DNA of 64,000 nucleotides from assembly GCA_947652115.1 (NCBI GenBank), contig OX393566.1, positions 24,472,307 through 24,536,306 on the forward strand. Direction: 5' to 3'. This DNA comes from Blastomussa wellsi. Taxonomy: Eukaryota > Cnidaria > Anthozoa > Scleractinia > Plerogyridae. Each line of letters opens with the position of its first letter. The stretch's first letter is position 1. The notes beneath the pieces were generated by a model. It saw only the letters and a list, made by a program, of their open reading frames with translations, did no database searches and was not told where the DNA came from. The translations under genes and the position numbers were made by a program. Below, one piece after another: positions 55,035-64,000 of this stretch.

Positions 55035-57826
55035 CTTCAAAGATATTGCATGATCTGCATTTGGTGATAAATGGACTAAAAACACTGTCTAAATAAACCT
55101 TCAACAAACGAAAATCTTCGAAAATCTCCAAAATAAATAGTCTCGCAGCCCACTTTCAGCTTAACTTTCAGCGATTCCGCAAACAAAAGCATGCGCATTG
55201 TGCGGCAAGTGAGCCCTAAATATAGAATGTTCAGCGGATGACCCCAGTAAGCGGGAAAATCAAGAGGAAATAACGTGTCGATCGTCACTCTTTGTGCATT
55301 TGCATGAGAAACGCATGGAAAGTTTTCACACCTTTTAACAAGACAAAATACCCAAAGGGCCAAAGACAATGTAAGGTAAGCACACCTAACATATTATTAT
55401 TTTCACATTTCGTCGTGAAATCTACCAGCTAGCTTGGCGAATGTCTATCGTAGCTTCCTGTCAAACCAAACAACAGACCTCGTGTCGAAACAAAAGTTAA
55501 CCAAAACATGACTCCATTGTTTGGAAACCGGAGTATTGATAAGATAAACCACTCGGCCTCTCGCCACTTTGACTTTCTGGTATATTTTGCTTATTTTTAA
55601 GGCCATTTCTTGCTTTGTTCAAGCTCAGTTTTCCTTCTCCCTATACGTTTACGCAAGTCGAAAATCCCTTTGTCGTCGCTAAGAGGAATCAGGTTGTTTC
55701 CGGCCACGGGAAATGAAAAGCATCGATCGCCATCGATCGCAAAGACAATGTTATTGAACAATGCTTGGTTAATTGTATGAGTAACTGAAAATTTATGCCA
55801 AAGAATGAACAATTTTGCAGGTGTGAATTTCGAAAATCATTACACGATAAAATCGTGACTCGACTTTACACTTCACTTCCGTCGTCAACATGACCTTGTT
55901 GCGTACGTAGTCTGTTGCTTGCCCGCGGCCCGCTGGTTTTCATCGACAGAAACGAAAGTTGCTAAAAAAATAGAATTTATTAAAATTCATTTACCTAATA
56001 GGAGCTTGGCTGGTTTATGCGTTGTAGAATAACAACAAATTTTAATGTAAATGGCATTTTTAGAGCTTCTATCGGCGAGTTTTTATGCATATATTTCGGA
56101 TATTTCGAATAGTTTCGAAAAAAATGATAGCTCTCTTGAATTCCTACAAAGTATACGCGGTTTATTTCTGTACCATTTATACCAAAGAAGATTCATCTGC
56201 ACAAAGTCTAAATCTGAAATTTAAGTCGAGAAAAATGTTTGCATAACATTACATCTTTTGCTATCTTTGCAGCATGCAATATAGCCGGAAATACGTCATA
56301 TGCTCTCTCTGAAGTACGTATTGTGCAAGAAATAGCTACTGGTTTCGATTCAGTTCGCGGAGTAAGGGATTTGAACATGGGAAAAGGTTCCCACCTTCGC
56401 TTCAATACCTGTATAAGTGGTCATCGAATACGAACTGCAGGCTGCAGACTCTTAATTTCTGCAAAGTGACTATTTCTTCGAGTCCAGATAATGCCGACTG
56501 CTAATAAGGTTTACGTTTAAGTAGAATCATGACATCAACTCCTCATTTTTTAAGGTTACTCACATCAGTTTGCATCCCACTCACATTCCGTTTGAAATAT
56601 TTAATTTTGAAGTTTTGGCCTGTTCTGACGAAACCTATCCTGTCTGACTTTGCCGGTTGGAAACACAAAATCGTTCCAACACGGAATACGTTTGGCTTAA
56701 AAGTTCCTGTTTGCTTGCAAATGAAACTTCCTTTCGGGAACATCCCTCGCCCCTCGCTGATTGATCATGAACTCATTACACCCTTTCACTTTTTCAGTAA
56801 TTTCTTATTTTAAACAACTTTCTGTGCAATGCGAAATTACATGTAGCCTGTTGGCGTTTGAAAGTTGTTTTTATATTTTTTACTGGAAATTTGAGAAGGT
56901 TGCTAAACATGGCTCGAAATATAAATAGTGCTCGCCATACGATACTTTCCGTAATTGTATCACACTCTGCGGTTTCGTATTTATTTACAAAATTGTTGAT
57001 CAAGGTTTACTAGGTTGTGAGCAATTTAACACAGATCATAAATATTCGGAGAACTACATGGTTCGCAAAATCTTGAAACGTCTTGCTACATCGAATCGTT
57101 CAAGTTTCGATTACGTCTTACAATGTTAATGCACCTGTCAACTACCCACGGGAAATTGACTCAGCCAGCTTTCCCCTGGGTAGGGATTTTGACACTTGAG
57201 CGCTGTCCCTGGGTCGGGAATTTCAGTGACATTTCCGCCATCTTGAAACATGCGATCGGGTCAGGAACAATCCCGATTTTGACATCCGTTCTGATATTTT
57301 TTTAAATTGTCGTAATACTTACATTACAAGAACATGAAATAGATTTCACTTCACTCTGCTTTCCTGGTAAAATAAAACTGGCCGAACATTATTGACAGAA
57401 ATTGTCGTCCCAGAACGCTAGAACGCTAGAAATGGGCTTAACATTGACAGGTGCATAAGTACAGTTGTTTTTCAAGAGCAATTTTCGACTCCTGACACAA
57501 AGGAAGTGCACAAAGGCAACTTTTTTTACACTTTTAGCATTGAGTCAATTTGCATCTAAATCTGCAAATAACTCACTTTAAGATCCTGGTAAAAACATCA
57601 TCAAATTCTCGAGGATTTTGAAGGATTCCTGGCATAGACCTTTGCAAAGATTCTTGCTTAGATCTTCGTTCACCCATGGTTTTCAAAATCTTTCAATCTT
57701 TGGCAGAAATTCATCTTGCAAAGGTTTTTGCAGGGTTGACGCTTATTTCAAAAACGCGCGAAAACAAAGACGTACTGACCTTGGCATTTCAAATCGTTTC
57801 ACAGCGCCTTGCGTTCCTAAAGCGCC
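55035..57826. other. Divergent intergenic region between AKR and the CW-PWWP gene
   Basis: Both genes point outward, so two promoters should lie here. No clear core promoter motif is recognised. It holds the dispersed repeat at 57165-57430. Other short ORFs (e.g. 56239-56469, 56529-56813) have no recognisable homology. Confidence 0.5.
57165..57430 (+). repeat. Dispersed repeat with TCCCGATT words, copy 2
   Basis: CCCGATTTTGACATCC, TAATACTTACATTACAAGAA and GACAGAAATTGTCGTCCCAG recur here in the order seen at 43940-44215. The left boundary is preceded by CCCTGGGTAGGGATTTTGAC-like words. Confidence 0.7.
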
Positions 57827-60116
57827 ATGCCGAAACGAAAGCGTGGATTTTTGAAGCAGCCATCTTGCAATTCGAGCTGGGTATCCTCGCCCATCGCTCC
57901 CTCGAAGCCAAAGGACGAAGAAGAAGCCGTGTCTATATGGGTGCAGTGCGAGAACAATAGCTGTCAAAAATGGCGCCAAATCTCAGCTGAGGAGGCCAGG
58001 GGCTTGGAGGACAGCGCATGGTACTGCTGGCTCAATCGTGACTCTCGCTACAACACCTGTTCCGCTGAGGAACAGAAAGCAAAGAAACCCAAACATATGA
58101 AGTTTATATACAGTCTTCTTCCCCTGGGAGAGGTGGTCATAGCGAAGATGTCAGGATATCCACCGTGAGTGTTGAATTGTTTGTTGTCAGAGTGTTTTAT
58201 TTGCATGGCCATATCATTGTATGGCTTTTGGGGCGGCGCCCCAATGGATGAAGTAAAGTTTATGAATGGATGAAGTAAGCTTTAAAGGGGCATTGTCGAG
58301 CCATTTTAGCAACACTTTAAAAAGCTAACACTCAAAGGAAGACCAAAAATAATGGTTTAGTTTTGTTACCTAAGAGTATATTACTGCATTGAAACCATTT
58401 TAATACTGACATCTATATCTGTTGTTACTAATGGTGAGGATGAAAGTGGATTGAAAATTGAAAAAAATGCCACTCTTTCAAATTGTCAAGCCATCTGTGT
58501 TTTACTTGGCAATGTTTACTTAAAAAGTCTCACAAAAGGGGAGGTCGCTGGCACCCCAGGACCCAGGTATTATTCGGAGGAAGAGAGCGTGAACTTTTGG
58601 CTGGCATTAAAAGTGTTTTCACGACAGGGTTTTAAATTTCGCGTCATGAATTTTCGTGATAACCTTTTTTCGCGGCTCTTAAATTGCACGATTTTTTGCA
58701 GACGTGAAAATCGCGAGAATTGATTCCGTGAAAATAAGTAACAATATCTTAAGGTAGTCTCTTTTCTTCTTGTCAATTGTGGTGTAGTTGGCCAGGTTTA
58801 CTGACCCGCGATCCAACTTGCGGCGAGTACTACGACGCACCGCTGGACAAGGAGAACGAAATCACACACTACCACGTGGAATTCTTCGGCCAGCCTCGTT
58901 CTCGTGCGTGGCTAGTGCCAGCCCGCGTGCATCCGCTGCGATCCTTGAGCGAATGTGAGAAAGCACCTCAGTTCAAAAAGATCCAGGGGCGGCAGCTGGT
59001 TGAACTGAAGAAATCGTACGAGTTTGCGTTCAAAGAAGCACAGAGTTCGTTAAACAAGACTTCGGAGCAGAGACTGGTAACGTGTCACTTCAAATATATC
59101 GACGGTGAGTTGATTTGAGATTCACGTATATTTTCTCCTTACAATAGCAATAAATTGTCAAGAGATAGGTTACGAGAATAAAATATCTCATCAGCTACGG
59201 GATATTGTCAGGTCGTAGCACCAAAGTTGGCACAAAGCTGACCGCTGTTTCATTTCCACGTTAACTTTCAAGTCCAAATTAAATTGCAATAGATGCACGT
59301 CCTGGACTCGAACACAACCTAATATGGGAGGCGTCAAAGGGCCTCCACAGACGAGACGATTTGTTGTCGAACACTATTTTTATGAACAACTAAATGTCAT
59401 CGACAACCGAAAAATGTCGTCTGTGAGACGAGTGAGAAAAGCAGCATGCCCTTTATAACCTAAAATACGTCGGGCTAAACGGCAAGTGTCTAGACAGCTT
59501 TGTGCGCGCAGCTCTCCTCACGAGTCTCCCGTAGCTCCGTGCCAGAGCGTCCGACGGTTGTGGGAAAGGTTATAGCATGGCCTCGACTCGTGTTGGTATT
59601 GGGGACTTGAAAAGCAAAATTTCGCCACGGGCTAAAGAAGATATATATTTTTTGTATTTCACAGAAGAAGAGGAAGAGGAGCCAGCGACTCCCGCAGATT
59701 TTACCGAGCGAGCTCCTGTTGAAAGCGTAAAGGAACCTGCGAAAATTCCTGCACGCCGCAATACAGACACCCCCTTGAACTCGCCGACCATTCCACTTAT
59801 GGCGAGTAAATGCCGTGTTTTCGAGACAGAAATGGTGTCGCAACTTGACTGGAAGGTATTTTTTAAGCGTAAGATGGTGGTGTGGGGAAGAGACATCCCC
59901 TACAACCAGGGTGAAGTTTGGAAAAAGAAGGATCAAATGTTAGAGGGTCACTCTACCGGACACTCGGACACTCTACCGGAAGTTGGAGAAAGCACTCGAG
60001 GAGTTTTCGACTTCTTTAATTTAATCAAAAGCAAGCGCGAGTGCTTGCGAATACACCGAAGATACGGACACCACGGGTTCAGTCCCTCTCCGAGGCAGGA
60101 TTTAGTCATCTGCTGA
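57827..60116 (+). CDS. ZCWPW1: CW-type zinc finger and PWWP domain protein (ZCWPW1-like)
   Basis: Exons 57827-58164, 58788-59104 and a third starting at 59665. Exon 1 begins MPKRKRGFLKQPS and carries the CW zinc finger (WVQCENNSCQKWRQISAEEA ... WYCWLN ... YNTCSAEEQ). Its end plus exon 2 form the PWWP domain (GEVVIAKMSGYPPWPGLL, YHVEFFGQPRSRAWL). Exon 3 begins with an acidic run. CW domains bind H3K4-methylated and PWWP domains H3K36-methylated histone tails; vertebrate ZCWPW1 is the dual reader that helps repair PRDM9-dependent meiotic breaks. A similar chromatin role is inferred. The 3' end is uncertain: exon 3 may read to the stop at 60114-60116, or end at 59855 (donor GTATTT, phase 0) and continue beyond the gap, for example to the in-phase candidate exon near 63693. 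ZCWPW2 is an alternative orthology. Confidence 0.85.
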
Positions 60117-60312
60117 AATTTGTACCCTCGACTGTCAAAGGAAAAGTTAAAGGGAACCTCGGCTCTTGAAACAAGTTGACGTTAAGTTGTATAAAATAGT
60201 GCCTAAATTTCAATTTTTTCCGGATGAGGGAGACACAACATTTCGTACTCGTAAAACGAGAAAAAGATTATCGCTTTTAGATTTCCCGCGCGCCGCCATG
60301 TTGGATTTTATT

Positions 60313-60438
60313 GGTTTAAATAAAGGCTACGAGTCCACAGCTTCTACGTTCGTAATGAAAAAAGATCAACTAAAACGGATCTAGAATTAATGATCGGTTA
60401 TTTTGACTCTTGTTGTTGTTACGCAGTCGGCATGCGTG
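60313..60438 (+). repeat. 126-base direct repeat, copy 1
   Basis: Identical base for base to 61175-61300, which runs into the assembly gap. Offset 862 bases. Confidence 0.95.
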
Positions 60439-60667
60439 TATTATAAAGAGTCGTTAGCAGTGATCGTATGCAAATTTCCTTCGAAGTGAAAGTACTTCGT
60501 TCTTTTTATGATTGTTGTTTTGTTAAAGGAATTTTAGCGCGGACAAGAACGTCCTTGAGCGATTTTTCCTTTCTATAAGACACAATCGGTGGCTGATTAA
60601 ATATTTCTTTGGAAACAGTAGTTGCCATGGTGTTTAGTTCTGAAAGAACTGTTGATCAGCTTGTAGC

Positions 60668-60713
60668 GCAAGACCGGTTTCGGAACCAAACAATTGGATC
60701 CTTCGTCAGTTGC
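60668..60713 (-). ncRNA. Hammerhead ribozyme motif with canonical core
   Basis: Minus strand order: GCAA (stem I), CUGACGA, stem II GGAUCC ... GGUUCC with an 8-base loop and one U-U mismatch, GAAAC, CG, GUC, UUGC (stem I). All invariant core positions of the CUGANGA...GAAA type are present and GUC is the expected cleavage site. Stem III is only AC/GU around two bases, as known for hammerheads in Penelope-like retroelements, which are thought to work as dimers. Activity is not shown. Confidence 0.7.
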
Positions 60714-61174
60714 TTTTTTTCAAAGAGCTCACAGTAAGAGCTAGTGCTGAGTGCTGATAGTGAAGTTCAAGTCTGCTTTTATAGTGTTCATTAATCAGCA
60801 AGGTGTTATGTGATTGGTTGTTTAAGCGAGAAGCTGATTGGACGAAATTAATTAACCAATCATGTTATGGAAATTTCGATCCGGCGTTATGTGAAGCTCG
60901 CACTTTTCATGTGTCGTACGTGTCCGTGCTGCGTGAGTAATTAGTGCGAAGTGTGTTAACAGAACTTGTTTGTTTTTCGATAAAGTTGAAGTCACTCAAA
61001 TAAAATTGAGTGTTGTGGGATATTATCGAATTCTGATGGTTGTTCTGTGGTAGTTGATCAAGAAGTGACGTTGGATAAAAATCCGTTGTCTTGTTGAGAC
61101 GTAGAGATGCCCTAGATAGGACTAACACTTACGCCGGCAAGTAGCGGTTATACTCCGAAGAGTGTTTCATTACA

Positions 61175-61300
61175 GGTTTAAATAAAGGCTACGAGTCCAC
61201 AGCTTCTACGTTCGTAATGAAAAAAGATCAACTAAAACGGATCTAGAATTAATGATCGGTTATTTTGACTCTTGTTGTTGTTACGCAGTCGGCATGCGTG
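61175..61300 (+). repeat. 126-base direct repeat, copy 2, at gap edge
   Basis: Identical to 60313-60438 and cut by the N run. It may be a tandem duplication of an 862-base unit or an unmerged contig overlap. Confidence 0.95.
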
Positions 61301-61500
61301 NNNNNNNNNNNNNNNNNNNNNNNNNNNNNNNNNNNNNNNNNNNNNNNNNNNNNNNNNNNNNNNNNNNNNNNNNNNNNNNNNNNNNNNNNNNNNNNNNNNN
61401 NNNNNNNNNNNNNNNNNNNNNNNNNNNNNNNNNNNNNNNNNNNNNNNNNNNNNNNNNNNNNNNNNNNNNNNNNNNNNNNNNNNNNNNNNNNNNNNNNNNN
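61301..61500. other. Assembly gap (200 N)
   Basis: The bases are all N. ORFs spanning it are artefacts. The round length of 200 suggests an estimated or fixed gap size. Confidence 0.99.
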
Positions 61501-62390
61501 AATAACAATAGCCAGAACGTTCTTTAATCACTTTTTACAGTCCAAAAAAAGTGAAGTCTATTCAGAACAGATTTCCCGTGTTTGTAACTGGAGAATCGAC
61601 ACAGTCATAAGATGACATCTTGGACATGTTTTAAAAGTGTAAAAATCTTTTGTTTTGATCACACCACGCGAAAAGGTGTGACGCACGATCGTCGCCGGGA
61701 GAAATAATACTACAAATAATACTGTTAATGATGTTGACATTGGAAAACCGTCCGTTGGTGATGTATTGTTACTGTTATGTTAGCTGTGAAGATTGAAGAA
61801 CAGTTTTTATGTAGAAATTAATAAACACTGATAATGCGGCAAATACGTAAGATATTGAAACGATTATAACCCGCTTCGTTTCATTTCACCGTTTATAGTT
61901 ACCGTATATATATCATTTGATCCTTACATAATTTTAGTTAGACCACATTTTAGTGTTAAATGTTGCTGTCATGCCACCTGTGTTCCTGAGCTCGAGCTGG
62001 CAGCTGGTCAATTAGTTTTAGATTACAAGTATTATTGAGTCAACTCGTTTTGCGGTTTCCGAAAAAAAAAATAGCCTGGAACTGATGTAAACATAAAAAT
62101 GGACTGTGCGTATTACATTTATCAGACTTCATGTATTTCCAGCAAACAGTTGTTCTTGTTTTATATTGTGTAGTATTATTTCTCCTGGCGACGATCGTGT
62201 GTCACACTTTCTCTCGTGGTGTGATCAACCAAAGGTTTTTTACACTTTCAAAACATGTCCAAGATGATCTTGTGACTGTGTCGATTCTCCAGTTACAAAC
62301 ACGGGAAATCTGTTCTGAATAGACTTTACTTTTTTTGGACTGTAAAAAGTGATTAAAGAACGTACTGGCTATTGTTATTTATTGCGTGAC
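61501..62390. mobile_element. Large inverted repeat abutting the gap
   Basis: The left arm 61501-61735 (AATAACAATAGCCAGAACG, CAGTCCAAAAAAAGTGAAG, GGAGAATCGACACAGTCA) is the inverted counterpart of 62140-62390. About 400 bases lie between the arms. The right arm continues past the point where the left arm enters the N run, so the element probably extends into the gap. Remaining ORFs are small and unassigned. Confidence 0.85.
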
Positions 62391-62710
62391 CATGTTAAGC
62401 ACGCGTCATGTATTTCTAACAGTCTAAGTTTTCGGGGTCTGAGTTTTCGACGTCTTAGGGAAATCCGTTCTGGCTAGTACTTTTTTTCAGTATTTTTCAG
62501 AAAAAAGTAATTAAAGTCTGTAAAGGTCAGCTGTTCCGTTCCTTTTTTCCTTTTAACGTTTGATCGACAGCCGTCGATAAACACGCCGAAGATCTCTCTT
62601 TGTTCTAGCCATCTTATATTTTGTCGTCGGTTGATTGCGTGACCACGGTAAAGTACGCATCATGTAAATAATTGATCATGAGTCGAGTTCTTCCCCTTAG
62701 TATTATAAAT

Positions 62711-62866
62711 TTCGAGGGTCTGAGTTTTCGAGGGTCTGAGTTTTCGAGGTCTGAGTTTTCGAGGTCTGAGTTTTCGGGGTCTGAGTTTTCGAGGTCTGAG
62801 TTTTCGGGGTCTGAGTTTTCGGGGTCTGAGGTCTGAGGTCTGAGTTTTCGGGGTCTGAGTTTTCGT
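62711..62866. repeat. Tandem array of a 15-base GGTCTGAGTTTTCGG unit
   Basis: About eleven copies of GGTCTGAGTTTTCG(A/G)G run head to tail, with short collapsed copies (GGTCTGAGGTCTGAGGTCT) near 62825. Isolated related units occur at 62428-62455 and 63137-63150. Units are continuous without spacers. Confidence 0.9.
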
Positions 62867-63260
62867 TACACCCGTTCAAAAGCTCATTTTTTCATTTAAT
62901 AAACACTTAATTTACGAGAGAATTCTTGGTTTTTACGTGACGTCATAAAAAACTAAAATTAAAAATTTTGAGCTTTCAACTTCATCAGGTAAAAGTCATT
63001 TTTAAACATATATCTCGGTAGACCGCTTTGTTTTGAAAATAGAACAGTTTGAATTTCAGATTTTTCACAATGCGTGACATCGGCATTGTTTCTGGGTAAC
63101 ATGTTACGTGCGCGAAAATATCGATTCCCTTATGTTTTCGAGTTCTGAGTAACCGATATGTTAAGGGAAGTGTCTATGCGAATGTTTTCAAGTTTAACAA
63201 CGAGAAGAAACGTTTTGAGAGAGCCAAAGTAAACTCCAGATGTTTCCACTGGTTTCCGGC

Positions 63261-63297
63261 CGCCATGTTGGAGCCCCTGAGGGGCTCCAACATGGCG
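63261..63297. repeat. 37-base near-perfect palindrome
   Basis: CGCCATGTTGGAGCCCCT and its complement AGGGGCTCCAACATGGCG flank a single central G. It could form an 18-base-pair hairpin. No longer arms or target duplication are evident. Confidence 0.9.
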
Positions 63298-63692
63298 TCT
63301 TCATACTAAACACTATAATTTTCAGTGATACACTTTGCCGAATAACTCGAGTTCGGAATATCGCACATCCCCGAAACTTAGGCACGTTGTTTATTTTATT
63401 ACTCTTCTACGATATTTCAATTTCTTGACTCGATTTATTGAATGGTAAGCGATATTATTTCTTGCGTGCGTGACGTGAAAACCACCTATTGTTTTTAAGA
63501 GTAACCCGAGGGGAAGGGACTCGCACTTAGGGGTGTAAATTCTGGTCTCACTTAGGGTGTTCTGGGCACAACGCCATTATATTTAACCGTGAAGGTTTCG
63601 TTTAGCATTGTACGCGAAGAAATATAAAAATATATATTTAATATGTATATGTATGTAATATGTATGTAATATGTATTTTAATTCTCTTTCAG

Positions 63693-63857
63693 GGGTCAAA
63701 AAAGAGTGGGCCACGCCCAGATCTTCCGACGAGCAACACCACCCTTTCAGTTGCGCAGTCGTGTAACGCAACGAAGTACCCTAGTAACGGAAGCAACCTA
63801 GTAACGACTGCGAAGGAGACTAGAGTTTGCGCGGTTTGCGTGCTCGAAGTTGCGTGA
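63693..63857 (+). CDS. Possible 3'-terminal exon (GSKKSGPRPDLP...)
   Basis: A strong pyrimidine tract and AG (TTTTAATTCTCTTTCAG) precede an open phase-0 frame beginning GSKKSGPRPDLPTSN and ending in TGA at 63855-63857. The phase would fit the alternative donor at 59855 of the CW-PWWP gene. There is no family match, so it is only a candidate. Confidence 0.25.
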   Translation, partial: GSKKSGPRPDLPTSNTTLSVAQSCNATKYPSNGSNLVTTAKETRVCAVCVLEVA

Positions 63858-64000
63858 CGATCTGCTTGACCAAATCGGACAATCTTGTTCCCAGGGTTTC
63901 TCGAACAGCCGCCATCTTTGAATGCAAAATGTTTCCCTCTCACTTTTCTGTCGCCGACTTCGGTGTGTTTGCTGTTGCAATAGTGTTTGGATTAATATTT

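Noticed and set aside
59577..59664. Separate start codon (MASTRVGIG) for an independent gene at 59577-60116
   Set aside because: The acceptor TTTCACAG at 59657-59664 continues the PWWP gene in the same frame, so this upstream part is better read as intron.
61232..61615. ORFs composed largely of X
   Set aside because: They are created by the 200-N gap.
62711..62866. CRISPR-like array
   Set aside because: Units are contiguous with no unique spacers and the genome is eukaryotic; it is a simple tandem repeat.

Overview
This is a eukaryotic, intron-rich, AT-leaning window. The gene set and repeat content fit an anthozoan cnidarian such as a stony coral or sea anemone. That placement is inference from an animal-type gene repertoire (N-WASP, beta-secretase-like protease, CLIC, ZCWPW1-like reader, rhodopsin-type GPCRs) and from very abundant short foldback elements, tRNA-derived SINEs and Penelope-like fragments. 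No organism marker was tested. All gene models come from reading splice sites and conserved protein motifs by eye. For five of the six multi-exon genes every junction keeps phase through to the stop; the ZCWPW1-like gene is secure only for its first three exons.

Layout: 221-5249 (+) is the 3' portion of a TATDN1 deoxyribonuclease gene. 7755-19494 (-) is a 19-exon BACE-like aspartic protease. 20419-21822 (-) is an intronless BTB-BACK-PHR gene. 24772-25576 (-) is a two-exon CLIC gene. 28372-36664 (-) is an 11-exon N-WASP (WASL) gene. 39574-40550 and 42045-43001 (-) are two tandemly duplicated class A GPCRs, the first broken by a frameshift. 48091-55034 (-) is an 8-exon aldo-keto reductase. 57827 onward (+) is a CW + PWWP (ZCWPW1-like) gene whose 3' end is uncertain. 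A 200-base assembly gap lies at 61301-61500.

Introns and intergenic DNA are packed with mobile elements. These are foldback/MITE elements of several families, SINEs, LINE 3' ends and Penelope-like element (PLE) remnants. The PLE remnants include a GIY-YIG endonuclease ORF at 51400-51723 and several pieces that fold as hammerhead ribozymes. One at 60668-60713 has a complete canonical core; three others (28910-29065, 36815-37015, 47735-47885) share a conserved near-core fold; one at 4881-4925 is decayed.

The other standout is 37177-37955. It is an element with about 120-base terminal inverted repeats and a repeated 9-10 base flank, carrying a broken RecQ-like helicase fragment, an architecture like Pack-MULEs. 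A set of elements built from degenerate repeats of one short word at their ends also recurs across the window. The genes are unrelated in pathway and no operon-like organisation is seen.
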